Shown: piece by piece, positions 9,661 to 17,150 of the stretch
Numbering within the stretch: position 1 is the first letter of the stretch
Layout of the letters: each line of letters opens with the position of its first letter
NCBI GenBank assembly: GCA_028284185.1
Contig: JANQSG010000021.1
Coordinates: 291,954 to 355,953, forward strand
DNA from: Kangiella sp.
GTDB taxonomy: Bacteria > Pseudomonadota > Gammaproteobacteria > Enterobacterales > Kangiellaceae
Reading direction: 5' to 3'
DNA: 64,000 nucleotides
The notes under the pieces: generated by a model
What the model saw: the letters and a program-made list of their open reading frames with translations, nothing else
Database searches by the model: none
Told to the model about the DNA's origin: nothing
Translations under genes and position numbers: made by a program

Positions 9661-10218
9661 CTATTGAGCAGCCTCCAATAAATCCAGCTGTTCTTTAGCA
9701 AAATATTCTAGCGCTGGATGCTCAGGATCTGAGAAATTGGCATAGCCTAAAATTTTACCAGACTTATCGATAAAAATTAAAGTAGGAGTGCCGTTAACTC
9801 CATACCGCTTTGCAACCAAATCACTATCTAACGCTACCTCAAAATTAAAACCACGTTTTTTCATATAGGCTTTGGGGTTTCCATCTTCACGAATATTCAT
9901 AGCAATCACGGTAAAACCTTTAGCTTTATACTTCTCATAGACTCGATTTACGCCTGGCAATAATTTTTTGCAATAAGGACACCAGGTTGCCCAAAAAACC
10001 AATAATACTGGTTTACCCTGATAGTCGGACAAGCGAATATCTTTACCTTGTAAGTTTTTTAGCGTCCAATTTATTCTTGGATATTTTTCCGGATATTCAG
10101 AATTTATTTTTTGTTTGGTCTCAGTCTTAATCAGCTCTTTATTTTTCGACACAGTAGGTTCCGAACAAGCAGATACAGCAAACAAAACCAAGAATAATAA
10201 AGTGATAAAGGCTTTCAT
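9661..10218 (-). CDS. TlpA/ResA-like thioredoxin-fold lipoprotein
   Basis: 185 residues. Lipobox AVSAC gives a lipidated Cys18. The thioredoxin fold carries FWATWCPYCKKLLPG near residue 80, a TlpA/ResA-type CxxC. The cis-Pro loop is NGTPTLIFID. Proteins of this type reduce disulfides in the periplasm, for example in cytochrome c maturation; no cytochrome genes lie nearby, so the partner is unknown. Stand-alone gene with short gaps on both sides. Confidence 0.9.
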   Translation of the reverse strand: MKAFITLLFLVLFAVSACSEPTVSKNKELIKTETKQKINSEYPEKYPRINWTLKNLQGKDIRLSDYQGKPVLLVFWATWCPYCKKLLPGVNRVYEKYKAKGFTVIAMNIREDGNPKAYMKKRGFNFEVALDSDLVAKRYGVNGTPTLIFIDKSGKILGYANFSDPEHPALEYFAKEQLDLLEAAQ

Positions 10219-10279
10219 TGAGGTTAACCCAGCATAAATTTATACCATTAGTCTCAATAATTAAAAGAATGTTACAGAT

Positions 10280-11005
10280 CTAACGATACCAAAGACAATG
10301 GGCTTGCTGTGTTAACCAAACTTCAGACTGCTTATAGTTTGGATCATAGCGCTCAACTAACGCCCAATATTGTTTGGAATGATTTTGATATACTAAATGA
10401 GATAATTCATGAATGATTAAATATTGCAGCACAAACTCCGGTGCCAATAGAATTAAAGGATTCAGCTGAATCACACCTTGTGCCGTACAGTGCCCCCATT
10501 TTGTTTTAGTTTTCCTGAATTTAAAACCACTAATCCTATCTTGTAGCTTCATTTGCTCGGCTTGTAGCATCACCAAATCCGGTAATAAAGTTTTTGCTTG
10601 ATTTAACAGCCATTTATCCATTTGTTTAATACGGTTTTCAGCTGAATTTTCAGATAATTTCATCTGCAACTCAAGCCCACTCAGTTTTACAGAGTTACGC
10701 TTAGCTGTTGTGATGGAAAGCATAATCTGATCGCCAAGAAAAGGCAAAGAAGCTCCATCTGCAATTTGATAAATTTCGCTTTCTTTTTGTTCTTGCTCAA
10801 TTAATCTATCTAAAATCCATTGGCGTTTTTGTTGAACAAACTCATCAATAAATTGTTTGGATACGTTATAAGGTGCTCTAACTTCTACTTGATTGTTAGC
10901 TACATGAATAGCCACACTTTTTCGACGTGAGCGCTTGATTTGAAAATCTATTGCTGAAGAATTTTTTAATAACTCTAAGCTTTGAACTTCTAAAGAACTA
11001 TCCAT
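10280..11005 (-). CDS. YgjP-like (DUF45) zinc metallopeptidase domain protein
   Basis: 241 residues. The zinc motif IIHELSHLVYQNH at about 197-205 is HExxH, with a downstream region NHSKQYWALVERYDPNYK that fits the third ligand. The upstream WGHCT segment is the usual YgjP/DUF45 signature. Predicted cytoplasmic, with no signal peptide. The family is related to SprT/WLM proteases; E. coli YgjP has no firm role. It lies 10 bases upstream of the frame of no other gene but runs codirectionally with the GIY-YIG gene, 10 bases away, so the two are likely cotranscribed. Confidence 0.88.
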   Translation of the reverse strand: MDSSLEVQSLELLKNSSAIDFQIKRSRRKSVAIHVANNQVEVRAPYNVSKQFIDEFVQQKRQWILDRLIEQEQKESEIYQIADGASLPFLGDQIMLSITTAKRNSVKLSGLELQMKLSENSAENRIKQMDKWLLNQAKTLLPDLVMLQAEQMKLQDRISGFKFRKTKTKWGHCTAQGVIQLNPLILLAPEFVLQYLIIHELSHLVYQNHSKQYWALVERYDPNYKQSEVWLTQQAHCLWYR

Positions 11006-11015
11006 GCTTTATTGT

Positions 11016-11303
11016 TTAATAGTCAATTTCATGGATAACTAAATGGCCACAGGCCAATAATTTTTTTTGTTCTGAGGTTAATTTCTTAACCTTGATTTCA
11101 GCTTTTAAAGCAGATGATTTGTCAGAAAATTCATGATGATAAATCATAGTTAAGGGCTGTTTTCCACGTAAGTATTTTGCACATTTAGGGCCATTGGATT
11201 GATGCTCTTCAAAACGTCGTTCCAAATCCAGTGTAATACCTGTATACATCTCGCCTTCTCTACATCGAAGAATATAGAGATGCCAACTTTTTTCATCAGT
11301 CAT
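11016..11303 (-). CDS. GIY-YIG domain protein, UPF0213/YhbQ type
   Basis: 95 residues covering one GIY-YIG nuclease domain: LYILRCREGEMYTGIT corresponds to the GIY...YIG core, followed by the conserved Arg in LERRFEEHQ. The later KAEIKVKKLT helix is typical of the YhbQ/UPF0213 family, whose members have been linked to DNA repair and RNA or DNA cleavage. It sits between the NlpC/P60 and YgjP-like genes with gaps of 14 and 10 bases. Confidence 0.9.
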   Translation of the reverse strand: MTDEKSWHLYILRCREGEMYTGITLDLERRFEEHQSNGPKCAKYLRGKQPLTMIYHHEFSDKSSALKAEIKVKKLTSEQKKLLACGHLVIHEIDY

Positions 11304-11317
11304 AGATTTAATTCCAG

Positions 11318-11824
11318 TTACTGATACAAACGCCCTGCTCGAATTAAACGTGGTTTAAAATAAGGGTTATTGATTGAAGTTACACTGACTTTTTTGCCAC
11401 TGGATGGTGCATGAATAAACATCTCATCACCAATATAAATACCCACATGCGATGGCTTACCATTAATATTATAAAACAATAAATCTCCAGGCTGAATTTC
11501 ATCCAGCGCGATAGGCCTGGAGCTTTTTAATTGAGCATAAGAAGCTCTGGGTACCATCTCCCCAGCATTGCGGTGGGTATAATACACCAAGCCACTGCAA
11601 TCAAATCCCTGCTCAGGCGAGTGGCCACCATATTGATATGGGGTTCCAAGCATGGAAGAAGCCAGCTTAACAATATATTGGCCTTTGTTTTGCTGCTTGG
11701 CTGGCGAATATTTTGGTGTGTAACTTTTACTGGAAACACCTCTTCTTTCTGGCGTACTGGAACAGGCCAAAATAAAAAAAGGTATTACTAATATAGCGCT
11801 AATGAGCAAATATTTTTTATTCAT
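11318..11824 (-). CDS. NlpC/P60 cell-wall peptidase lipoprotein
   Basis: 168 residues. Signal peptide with lipobox ILAC (lipidated Cys21). The papain-like NlpC/P60 domain has catalytic Cys76 in GFDCSGLVYYTH, His126 in SHVGIYIG and polar His138 in FIHAPSSGKKV. This is the Spr/MepS class of DL-endopeptidases that cleave peptidoglycan cross-bridges at the outer membrane. The size is right for that group. First of three tightly packed minus-strand genes (NlpC, GIY-YIG, YgjP-like). Confidence 0.92.
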   Translation of the reverse strand: MNKKYLLISAILVIPFFILACSSTPERRGVSSKSYTPKYSPAKQQNKGQYIVKLASSMLGTPYQYGGHSPEQGFDCSGLVYYTHRNAGEMVPRASYAQLKSSRPIALDEIQPGDLLFYNINGKPSHVGIYIGDEMFIHAPSSGKKVSVTSINNPYFKPRLIRAGRLYQ

Positions 11825-11900
11825 GGATTAAGATTAGCATGAGAAAGCTGAATTTACACTAAACAGCACACACTTAAACTTTGAATCTATCAATTTAATC

Positions 11901-12938
11901 TTAATAGAGCTTTAATGGTGCTTCCTGCATTTCTGCAAACTGAGCACGCAAATCCAGGATATGCTGTTCCCAATAATTGATACTGTCAAACTGAGGAAAT
12001 GCTTTTGGAAAAGCCGGATCAGACCAGCGCTCAGCAATCCAGGCAGTATGATTAATCATGCGCAAGGCTCTCAAGGCTTCTATTAAGCAAAGTTCACGCA
12101 AATTAAAATCACAAAATTCCTGATAGCCTTCCAGAACTTCAGATAATTGCGTTATTCGATTTGTTTTGTCGCCGGAAAGTAGCATCCACAAATCCTGAAT
12201 AGCAGGCGCACTTCGTGCATCATCAAAGTCTACAAAATGAGGATTTTCATCACGCCATAAAATATTACCCGGATGACAATCACCATGAGTTCGAATAAAT
12301 TCAAACTCACCAGCTTGCTGCCATAAAATATCAATCCAATTCAGTACATCAGCAACTAAGCTTTGATAAGCCGTTTTAAGCTGAAAAGGAATGGCTTCTT
12401 CGATCACAAATTTTATTCTTTCCTGACCAAAAGTTTGTGGGTTAAGCTGTGGACGAAATTTAAATGACCTGGCTTTAGCAACCGCATGAATCCGGCCTAA
12501 AAATCGTCCTAAAGTAAACAAGTTGTCAAGATTATCCAATTCCGGAGCATGGCCACCTTTTCGTTCAAACAAAGCCAGATAAAAACCATCATATTCAAAT
12601 AGACTTTGGCCATCAGGATCTTTTAACGGCGGCACTACTGGAAGTTCAACAGCTTCAAGCTCAAAACAAAAATCATGCTCTTCCTGGATCTGTGCTTTAG
12701 ACCAGCGCTGTGGCCGATAAAACTTGGCAATAATCGGTTGTTGATCTTCTATACCAATTTGATACACCCGATTTTCATAACTGTTTAAGGTTAATATTCG
12801 GCCATCCGTTTGAAACCCATGATGATCGATGGCATCAAGAATAAAATCTGGTGTTAATTGATCAAAAGGATGCCGGGAAGCTGAAGGATCAGTCTCTTCT
12901 GAATTAAAAAATGGTTTGGAATCAGGCGAGTTCATCAT
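11901..12938 (-). CDS. srkA: Stress response kinase A (YihE/RdoA)
   Basis: 345 residues. APH-fold Ser/Thr kinase. The catalytic loop THGDCHPGNILW lies near residue 216, and the metal-binding FVDFDDARSAP near 236. The N-terminal region with LTPDFILDAIDHHGFQTDGR is typical of YihE. In E. coli the protein counteracts MazE/MazF-linked cell death and supports Cpx-dependent stress survival. Its start overlaps the SulP stop by 17 bases, so the two are translationally coupled. Confidence 0.92.
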   Translation of the reverse strand: MMNSPDSKPFFNSEETDPSASRHPFDQLTPDFILDAIDHHGFQTDGRILTLNSYENRVYQIGIEDQQPIIAKFYRPQRWSKAQIQEEHDFCFELEAVELPVVPPLKDPDGQSLFEYDGFYLALFERKGGHAPELDNLDNLFTLGRFLGRIHAVAKARSFKFRPQLNPQTFGQERIKFVIEEAIPFQLKTAYQSLVADVLNWIDILWQQAGEFEFIRTHGDCHPGNILWRDENPHFVDFDDARSAPAIQDLWMLLSGDKTNRITQLSEVLEGYQEFCDFNLRELCLIEALRALRMINHTAWIAERWSDPAFPKAFPQFDSINYWEQHILDLRAQFAEMQEAPLKLY

Positions 12939-14448
12939 CCGCTACAAAGTATTTGGGATCGCGCTTGGTGTCAACTTCAATCGCTGCCCCAGCTTTGGTT
13001 AGCAAACGCTGGCAGTCAGCACTTAAATGCAATAAATGCAGCTTTTTACCAGCATTTTCGTAACGCACCGCTAAAGCATCAATCACCTCAATGCCTGAGT
13101 GATCCCAAACCCGGGAATCAGCAAAATCCACATAAACTTCATCTAAATCATTACGTGCTGAAAATTGCTCGGCAAAGTGGGTAGTTGAACCAAAAAATAA
13201 AGGGCCTCGCACCGTATAATAAGCCTTGCCATTTTTTTCTTCACGGCGCACACGTACCCGCTTGGCGCTTTGCCAGGCAAAAACCAAAGCCGATAAAATC
13301 ACGCCCACAAAAACCGCAAGCGCCAAGTCTGTTAATACCGTTACTATGGATACGGTAATCAATACCAAAGCATCGGCCATTGGAATTTTGCGCATAATGC
13401 GAAAACTTGACCACTCAAAGGTACCGATAACCACGATAAACATAACGCCAACTAATGCCGCTAACGGGATCTTTTCGATTAGGGGAGAAGCGAATAAGAT
13501 AAAGACTAATAATGCCAATGCTGCGGTTATGCCTGACAAACGACCACGACCACCGGAATTAACATTAATCATGGATTGACCAATCATGGCACAGCCGCCC
13601 ATACCACCGAACAAACCAGTTGTGGTGTTGGCCATACCTTGAGCAAAACATTCACGATTACCCTGTCCTCGAGTTTCGGTAATTTCATCAATCAGGCGCA
13701 AAGTTAATAGAGATTCGATCAAGCCAATTGCCGCTAAAATAATGGCATAAGGGAAAATAATTTTTAGTGTTTCAAAATTTAAGGGGACTGTAGGAATATG
13801 AAACTCGGGAAAACCGCCAGCAATTGAAGCAATATCACCAACGACTTTAGTTTCAATTGGCAACAAAAATACCGTTAAGGACACTAGGATAATTGCCGCT
13901 AGCGAAGAAGGAATGGCTTTGGTCAATTTGGGTAAAAAGTGAATAATCAACATTGTGGCAAACACCAGGCCAAGCATGATATACAGCTCCGAACCTTGCA
14001 TCCATTGCATCATTCCATTGGTATCAGCATTTTTAAACTGCCCTAATTGCGCCAGAAAAATCACAATAGCCAAACCATTTACAAAACCAAGCATTACTGA
14101 ATGTGGCACCATGCGAATAAATTTACCCAGACGCAGCCATCCTGCTAACATTTGAATTAGTCCCATTAAGATGACAGTGGCAAATAAATATTCCACACCA
14201 TGTTTAGCCACTAAGGTTACCATGACTACTGCTAAAGCACCGGTAGCACCCGAAATCATACCGGGGCGACCACCAAATATCGAGGTGATAAGTCCCACCA
14301 TAAAAGCAGCATACAAACCCACCAATGGCTGTACCCCGGCCACGAAGGCGAAAGCTACTGCTTCAGGTACCAGAGCCAGAGCAACAGTCAAGCCAGATAA
14401 AACATCATTCTTGGCACTTGCGGTAGTATTACGGATCAATTCAATCAT
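12922..14448 (-). CDS. SulP family anion permease with STAS domain
   Basis: 508 residues. A polytopic N-terminal permease domain (residues 1-400, about 10-12 membrane segments; ALALVPEAVAFAFVAGV is the SulP signature) and a cytoplasmic STAS domain (about 410-500; VYVDFADSRVWDHSGIEVID). The substrate could be sulfate, bicarbonate or an organic anion; sequence alone does not decide. Slightly shorter than many SulP proteins. It is the promoter-proximal gene of a pair with srkA. Confidence 0.93.
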   Translation of the reverse strand: MIELIRNTTASAKNDVLSGLTVALALVPEAVAFAFVAGVQPLVGLYAAFMVGLITSIFGGRPGMISGATGALAVVMVTLVAKHGVEYLFATVILMGLIQMLAGWLRLGKFIRMVPHSVMLGFVNGLAIVIFLAQLGQFKNADTNGMMQWMQGSELYIMLGLVFATMLIIHFLPKLTKAIPSSLAAIILVSLTVFLLPIETKVVGDIASIAGGFPEFHIPTVPLNFETLKIIFPYAIILAAIGLIESLLTLRLIDEITETRGQGNRECFAQGMANTTTGLFGGMGGCAMIGQSMINVNSGGRGRLSGITAALALLVFILFASPLIEKIPLAALVGVMFIVVIGTFEWSSFRIMRKIPMADALVLITVSIVTVLTDLALAVFVGVILSALVFAWQSAKRVRVRREEKNGKAYYTVRGPLFFGSTTHFAEQFSARNDLDEVYVDFADSRVWDHSGIEVIDALAVRYENAGKKLHLLHLSADCQRLLTKAGAAIEVDTKRDPKYFVADDELA

Positions 14449-14478
14449 GTTGCTCTCTTATGGATGCCTTTTGGCTCG

Positions 14479-14512
14479 GTCAAAATAAAAGGCTGACGCA
14501 TAGCCAGCCTTT
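14479..14512 (-). terminator. Rho-independent terminator between SRPBCC gene and sulP
   Basis: An 8-base stem AAAGGCTG (14488-14495) / CAGCCTTT (14505-14512) with a 9-base loop. On the minus strand the stem is followed by TTATTTTG. It ends transcription from the SRPBCC gene. Confidence 0.75.
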
Positions 14513-14581
14513 ATGAATAGAAATTGCGCGCATTGTACTTAAGCTTTATGACAAGCTCAAGGCAATAGCAAAGATGATATT

Positions 14582-15019
14582 TTATTGTCTTTCTGCAAAT
14601 GCTTTAAATTGCTCCATATATTGGTAACTTTGCTTTGGAAAGTTTTTCTTCATAAAAAAGCCCATAATTTTCATAGGGATAGAGGTAAACTCAAATTCAA
14701 CATCGCTAATCCAGCGAGTGCTGTCTGCACTGGTTTCTTCAAAACGATTTTGCATACTATTAACCATACCTTTAGCTTCATAAGTACCAGCAAAACTTCG
14801 TGGTAGATCCTTTTCGGTCACCGTTTCAATTAATTCACACTCACGCTTACCCATCTTATAAAGCAGCCTGGTTTTAGCTCCCACCTGTCCTGGTTCACCA
14901 CTTAAATGTTCATAACTCACCAAATCAGGTTGCCAATGCTTCATATTTTCAAAACTATCAAACAATTCCAAAACTTCAGCCATTGGTTTATCAATCTCAA
15001 TATCAAGCTGGTATTTCAT
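14582..15019 (-). CDS. SRPBCC (START-like) family protein
   Basis: 145 residues, no signal peptide. The N-terminus IDIEIDKPMAEVLELFDSFENMKHWQPDL is the typical start of polyketide cyclase/START-like folds (shown here as shorter motif KPMAEVLELF). Later strands and the C-terminal helix (SYQYMEQFKAFAE) complete a helix-grip fold. Such proteins bind hydrophobic ligands; the ligand cannot be read from sequence. Monocistronic, followed by a terminator. Confidence 0.8.
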   Translation of the reverse strand: MKYQLDIEIDKPMAEVLELFDSFENMKHWQPDLVSYEHLSGEPGQVGAKTRLLYKMGKRECELIETVTEKDLPRSFAGTYEAKGMVNSMQNRFEETSADSTRWISDVEFEFTSIPMKIMGFFMKKNFPKQSYQYMEQFKAFAERQ

Positions 15020-15070
15020 AGTTCCTCCACAAGCTTAAGAAGTGGACCTAATCTTAACATAAAGCTGCTC

Positions 15071-16222
15071 TTAGCGATAAGCTGAGTGGGTTTGATAATA
15101 GCTAAGTCTTTGTTTTACCAATAAATTATCCTGTAATATCCAATCACTAATGGCTTGGTTCAGGCCCTGCTCAACAAGATAATGGTATGAATAAGTAGTT
15201 ACTGCCTCAAACCCACGAGCCAGTTTATGCTCACCCTGGGCTCCAGGTTCAAAAACTGTTAAGCCTTGCTCAATGGCATACTCAATCCCCTGGTAATAGC
15301 AGGTTTCAAAGTGCAGCGCAGAACTTTCTATATTGGTGCCCCAGTAGCGCCCGTAAAGGTGGGTATTTGATAGAAAAAATAACGACGCTGCTTGTGGTTT
15401 GCCATCCAACAAAGCGAAAATTAGCAGACAATTTTCTGGTAACGCTTTTGATAAGCCCTTAAAAAATCTTCGGTTAAGCTGAGCCCAACCACCCTTTTTT
15501 GCAAAAGTATGACTATACAGCTGATAAAACAATTCCCATTCTTGTTCACTAACCTCACTAGCGAATTTTCGCTTGAAACTCCAGCCTGCCTGCTTGACCT
15601 TGCGTCTTTCCTGCAGAATATTACGACGCTTTTTAGATTTGAGTCTGGATAAAAAATCTTCAAAACAAGTATAATTCTGATTATGCCAATGAAATTGAAT
15701 ATCAGTACGCCGCCAAAAATCAGCTTGCTCAAACCACTGCTGTTGCTCCTCCGAATGGTTAAAATTGATATGCCAACCACTTAAGCCATTATTTTCTATC
15801 CAGTTTTTAGTGCCTTTTATCCATCGATTAAAGGTACCCTGATCCAGCAGCCCCAGGATCTTTGGTGCTAAGCAGGGTGTTAACGGCGTTGCCGTTAGTA
15901 ACTTGGGATAATAATCCAGACCTGAACGCTCATAGCCATTGGCCCAGGCCCAATCAAAAACATACTCACCATAAGAATGAGACTTAATATAGCTTGGCAT
16001 CACCGCCAACAACTGTTTTGTTTTTTCAGCAGTAGCAGCCATTAAACAAAGGTGTAATGGCTGCCAACCCTGTTCAGGACTAATAGCACCGGAAGATTCG
16101 AATAGTTCTAGCAACGGATAGCTGCACAAGGGATTATCAAGTGATGGCCACTGTTCAATACCGATCTCTGCCAGTTTTAGCTTAGGAATAAGCTCTATGG
16201 ATTGCTCAGGTAATTTAATCAT
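15071..16222 (-). CDS. FemAB-like / COG3146 GNAT-fold protein
   Basis: 383 residues. Matches the PF04339 family (called peptidogalycan biosynthesis/recognition): HSYGEYVFDWAWANGYERSG, LDYYPKLLTATPLTPC, and FWRRTDIQFHWHNQNY followed by the basic RLKSKKRRNILQERRK helix. C-terminal GRYWGTN, FETCYYQGIEYAIEQGL and FEPGAQGEHKLARGF are hallmark stretches. The fold is two GNAT-like lobes as in FemX aminoacyl transferases. The real substrate is unknown. Typical length for the family. Confidence 0.9.
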   Translation of the reverse strand: MIKLPEQSIELIPKLKLAEIGIEQWPSLDNPLCSYPLLELFESSGAISPEQGWQPLHLCLMAATAEKTKQLLAVMPSYIKSHSYGEYVFDWAWANGYERSGLDYYPKLLTATPLTPCLAPKILGLLDQGTFNRWIKGTKNWIENNGLSGWHINFNHSEEQQQWFEQADFWRRTDIQFHWHNQNYTCFEDFLSRLKSKKRRNILQERRKVKQAGWSFKRKFASEVSEQEWELFYQLYSHTFAKKGGWAQLNRRFFKGLSKALPENCLLIFALLDGKPQAASLFFLSNTHLYGRYWGTNIESSALHFETCYYQGIEYAIEQGLTVFEPGAQGEHKLARGFEAVTTYSYHYLVEQGLNQAISDWILQDNLLVKQRLSYYQTHSAYR

Positions 16223-16271
16223 AAGGTTAGCCTAGTCAGCTTTGCCCTGCTCCTCAAGTAAATTTCAGCAT

Positions 16272-16297
16272 AAAAAAAGGCCAAGCAAAGCTTGGCC
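16272..16297 (-). terminator. Strong rho-independent terminator after 27-aa ORF
   Basis: Perfect 8-base GC-rich stem GGCCAAGC/GCTTGGCC (16279-16286, 16290-16297) with a 3-base loop. On the minus strand a run of seven T follows. It lies about 70 bases downstream of the stop of the tiny membrane peptide and gives that transcript a clear end. Confidence 0.85.
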
Positions 16298-16368
16298 AAA
16301 TTAAAATTACTAACTTTAAAGTTGCTAACTATTGATTAGCAATAAACAGGGGATATGAAAAAAACTAA

Positions 16369-16452
16369 CTATTGAATAAATGTAAACAACATAGTTACAA
16401 CGACTACTGATACAATTACTATCTCTAATGCATCTTCTAAAAAGTCACTCAT
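16369..16452 (-). CDS. 27-residue single-span membrane peptide
   Basis: A short frame: an acidic N-terminus (MSDFLEDALE), then an unbroken hydrophobic helix (IVIVSVVVVTMLFTFI) and a final Gln. The start is supported by a strong SD, GAAGGAGAACGTT directly before ATG. A terminator follows, and a Fur-like dyad lies about 100 bases upstream. This combination makes a real gene much more likely than chance. It resembles the general class of regulatory small membrane proteins but matches none that I know. Confidence 0.65.
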   Translation of the reverse strand: MSDFLEDALEIVIVSVVVVTMLFTFIQ

Positions 16453-16549
16453 AACGTTCTCCTTCAGCTTTATCAAGCTATTGCCTTAACACGGAACGAA
16501 TTTTACTCCTGTTTTATGTCAAGGTTAAGATAAATTCGCAGGATACTTT

Positions 16550-16566
16550 TTAATGAATATCATTAA
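16550..16566. promoter_or_regulatory. Fur-box-like dyad upstream of 27-aa ORF
   Basis: The inverted repeat TTAATGA-ATA-TCATTAA contains the perfect Fur core TAATGA-N3-TCATTA with the 3-base spacing of the E. coli consensus; 14 of 19 positions match the full consensus on the minus strand. It lies about 100 bases upstream of the peptide start. Other AT-rich dyad binders are possible. Confidence 0.45.
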
Positions 16567-16569
16567 TTA

Positions 16570-16847
16570 TTCTAATCCGAAGGTATTAATAGTTCCAATA
16601 TAAGCTTTGGGGATTGAGGCTAAAGCTAATTTTGTTTAAACAAGGAAAGCAAAAGTTGGGCATACTCGGCCACTTTGTGGCCAAGCTCAGCTAAATAGCC
16701 CTATGTGATTATTTCTTTAAGCGCTAAAATATTCTACATAGGGACGCTCGAATATGTTCCTAATTTAGCTCTGCAAAACTAGTAGATACATCGCAATAAG
16801 CTTTTCAGTTATGGGAAAAGTTCAATTAGTAAATCTCTGACTCTAAT
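16570..16847. other. Gene-free stretch with inverted repeats
   Basis: No convincing gene. It holds a dyad GGCCAC-TTT-GTGGCC at 16668-16682 and a longer-range pair CCCTATGT (16699-16706) / ACATAGGG (16736-16743). Neither is followed by a T run. It may be a remnant or the 3' region of the small membrane-protein gene at 16848-17051. Confidence 0.4.
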
Positions 16848-17051
16848 CTACTGTGTTGATTTGCCTTTTCGGAGTGACCATACAAGTACCAGCATTAATC
16901 CAATTCCAATACCAGTTATCGTTCCTCCAGCAAGATCTGAACTCATTCCAAATACTGTGTTTATTTCTCTTACATTAGTAATCCAATAGGTGAGCATAAA
17001 ACAAATGCTAGCTACTAAAGGGATAAATACTACTTTGAATTTTTTAGCCAC
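16848..17051 (-). CDS. Small two-span membrane protein
   Basis: An ATG at 17075 is in frame, but the message just before the GTG at 17051 reads AAGGAGCTCAAT-GTG, a textbook SD. I therefore take the GTG, giving 67 residues. Two hydrophobic helices (FKVVFIPLVASICFMLTYWI; ITGIGIGLMLVLVWSL) with basic ends (AKKFK, RKGK) suggest both termini in the cytoplasm. I do not recognise the family. Located upstream of the M3 peptidase gene on the same strand, 97 bases between. Confidence 0.7.
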   Translation of the reverse strand: MAKKFKVVFIPLVASICFMLTYWITNVREINTVFGMSSDLAGGTITGIGIGLMLVLVWSLRKGKSTQ

Positions 17052-17150
17052 ATTGAGCTCCTTATAAATTCTCATTTTGGTATATAATGCCCCAAATCAG
17101 GGGCAATAGAATTACTGGTCATGATTATCTTTATTACAAGAATCTATAAG

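Noticed and set aside
16668..16682. GGCCAC-TTT-GTGGCC as a terminator
   Set aside because: The stem is good, but there is no T run on either strand and no gene ends close to it on the plus strand.
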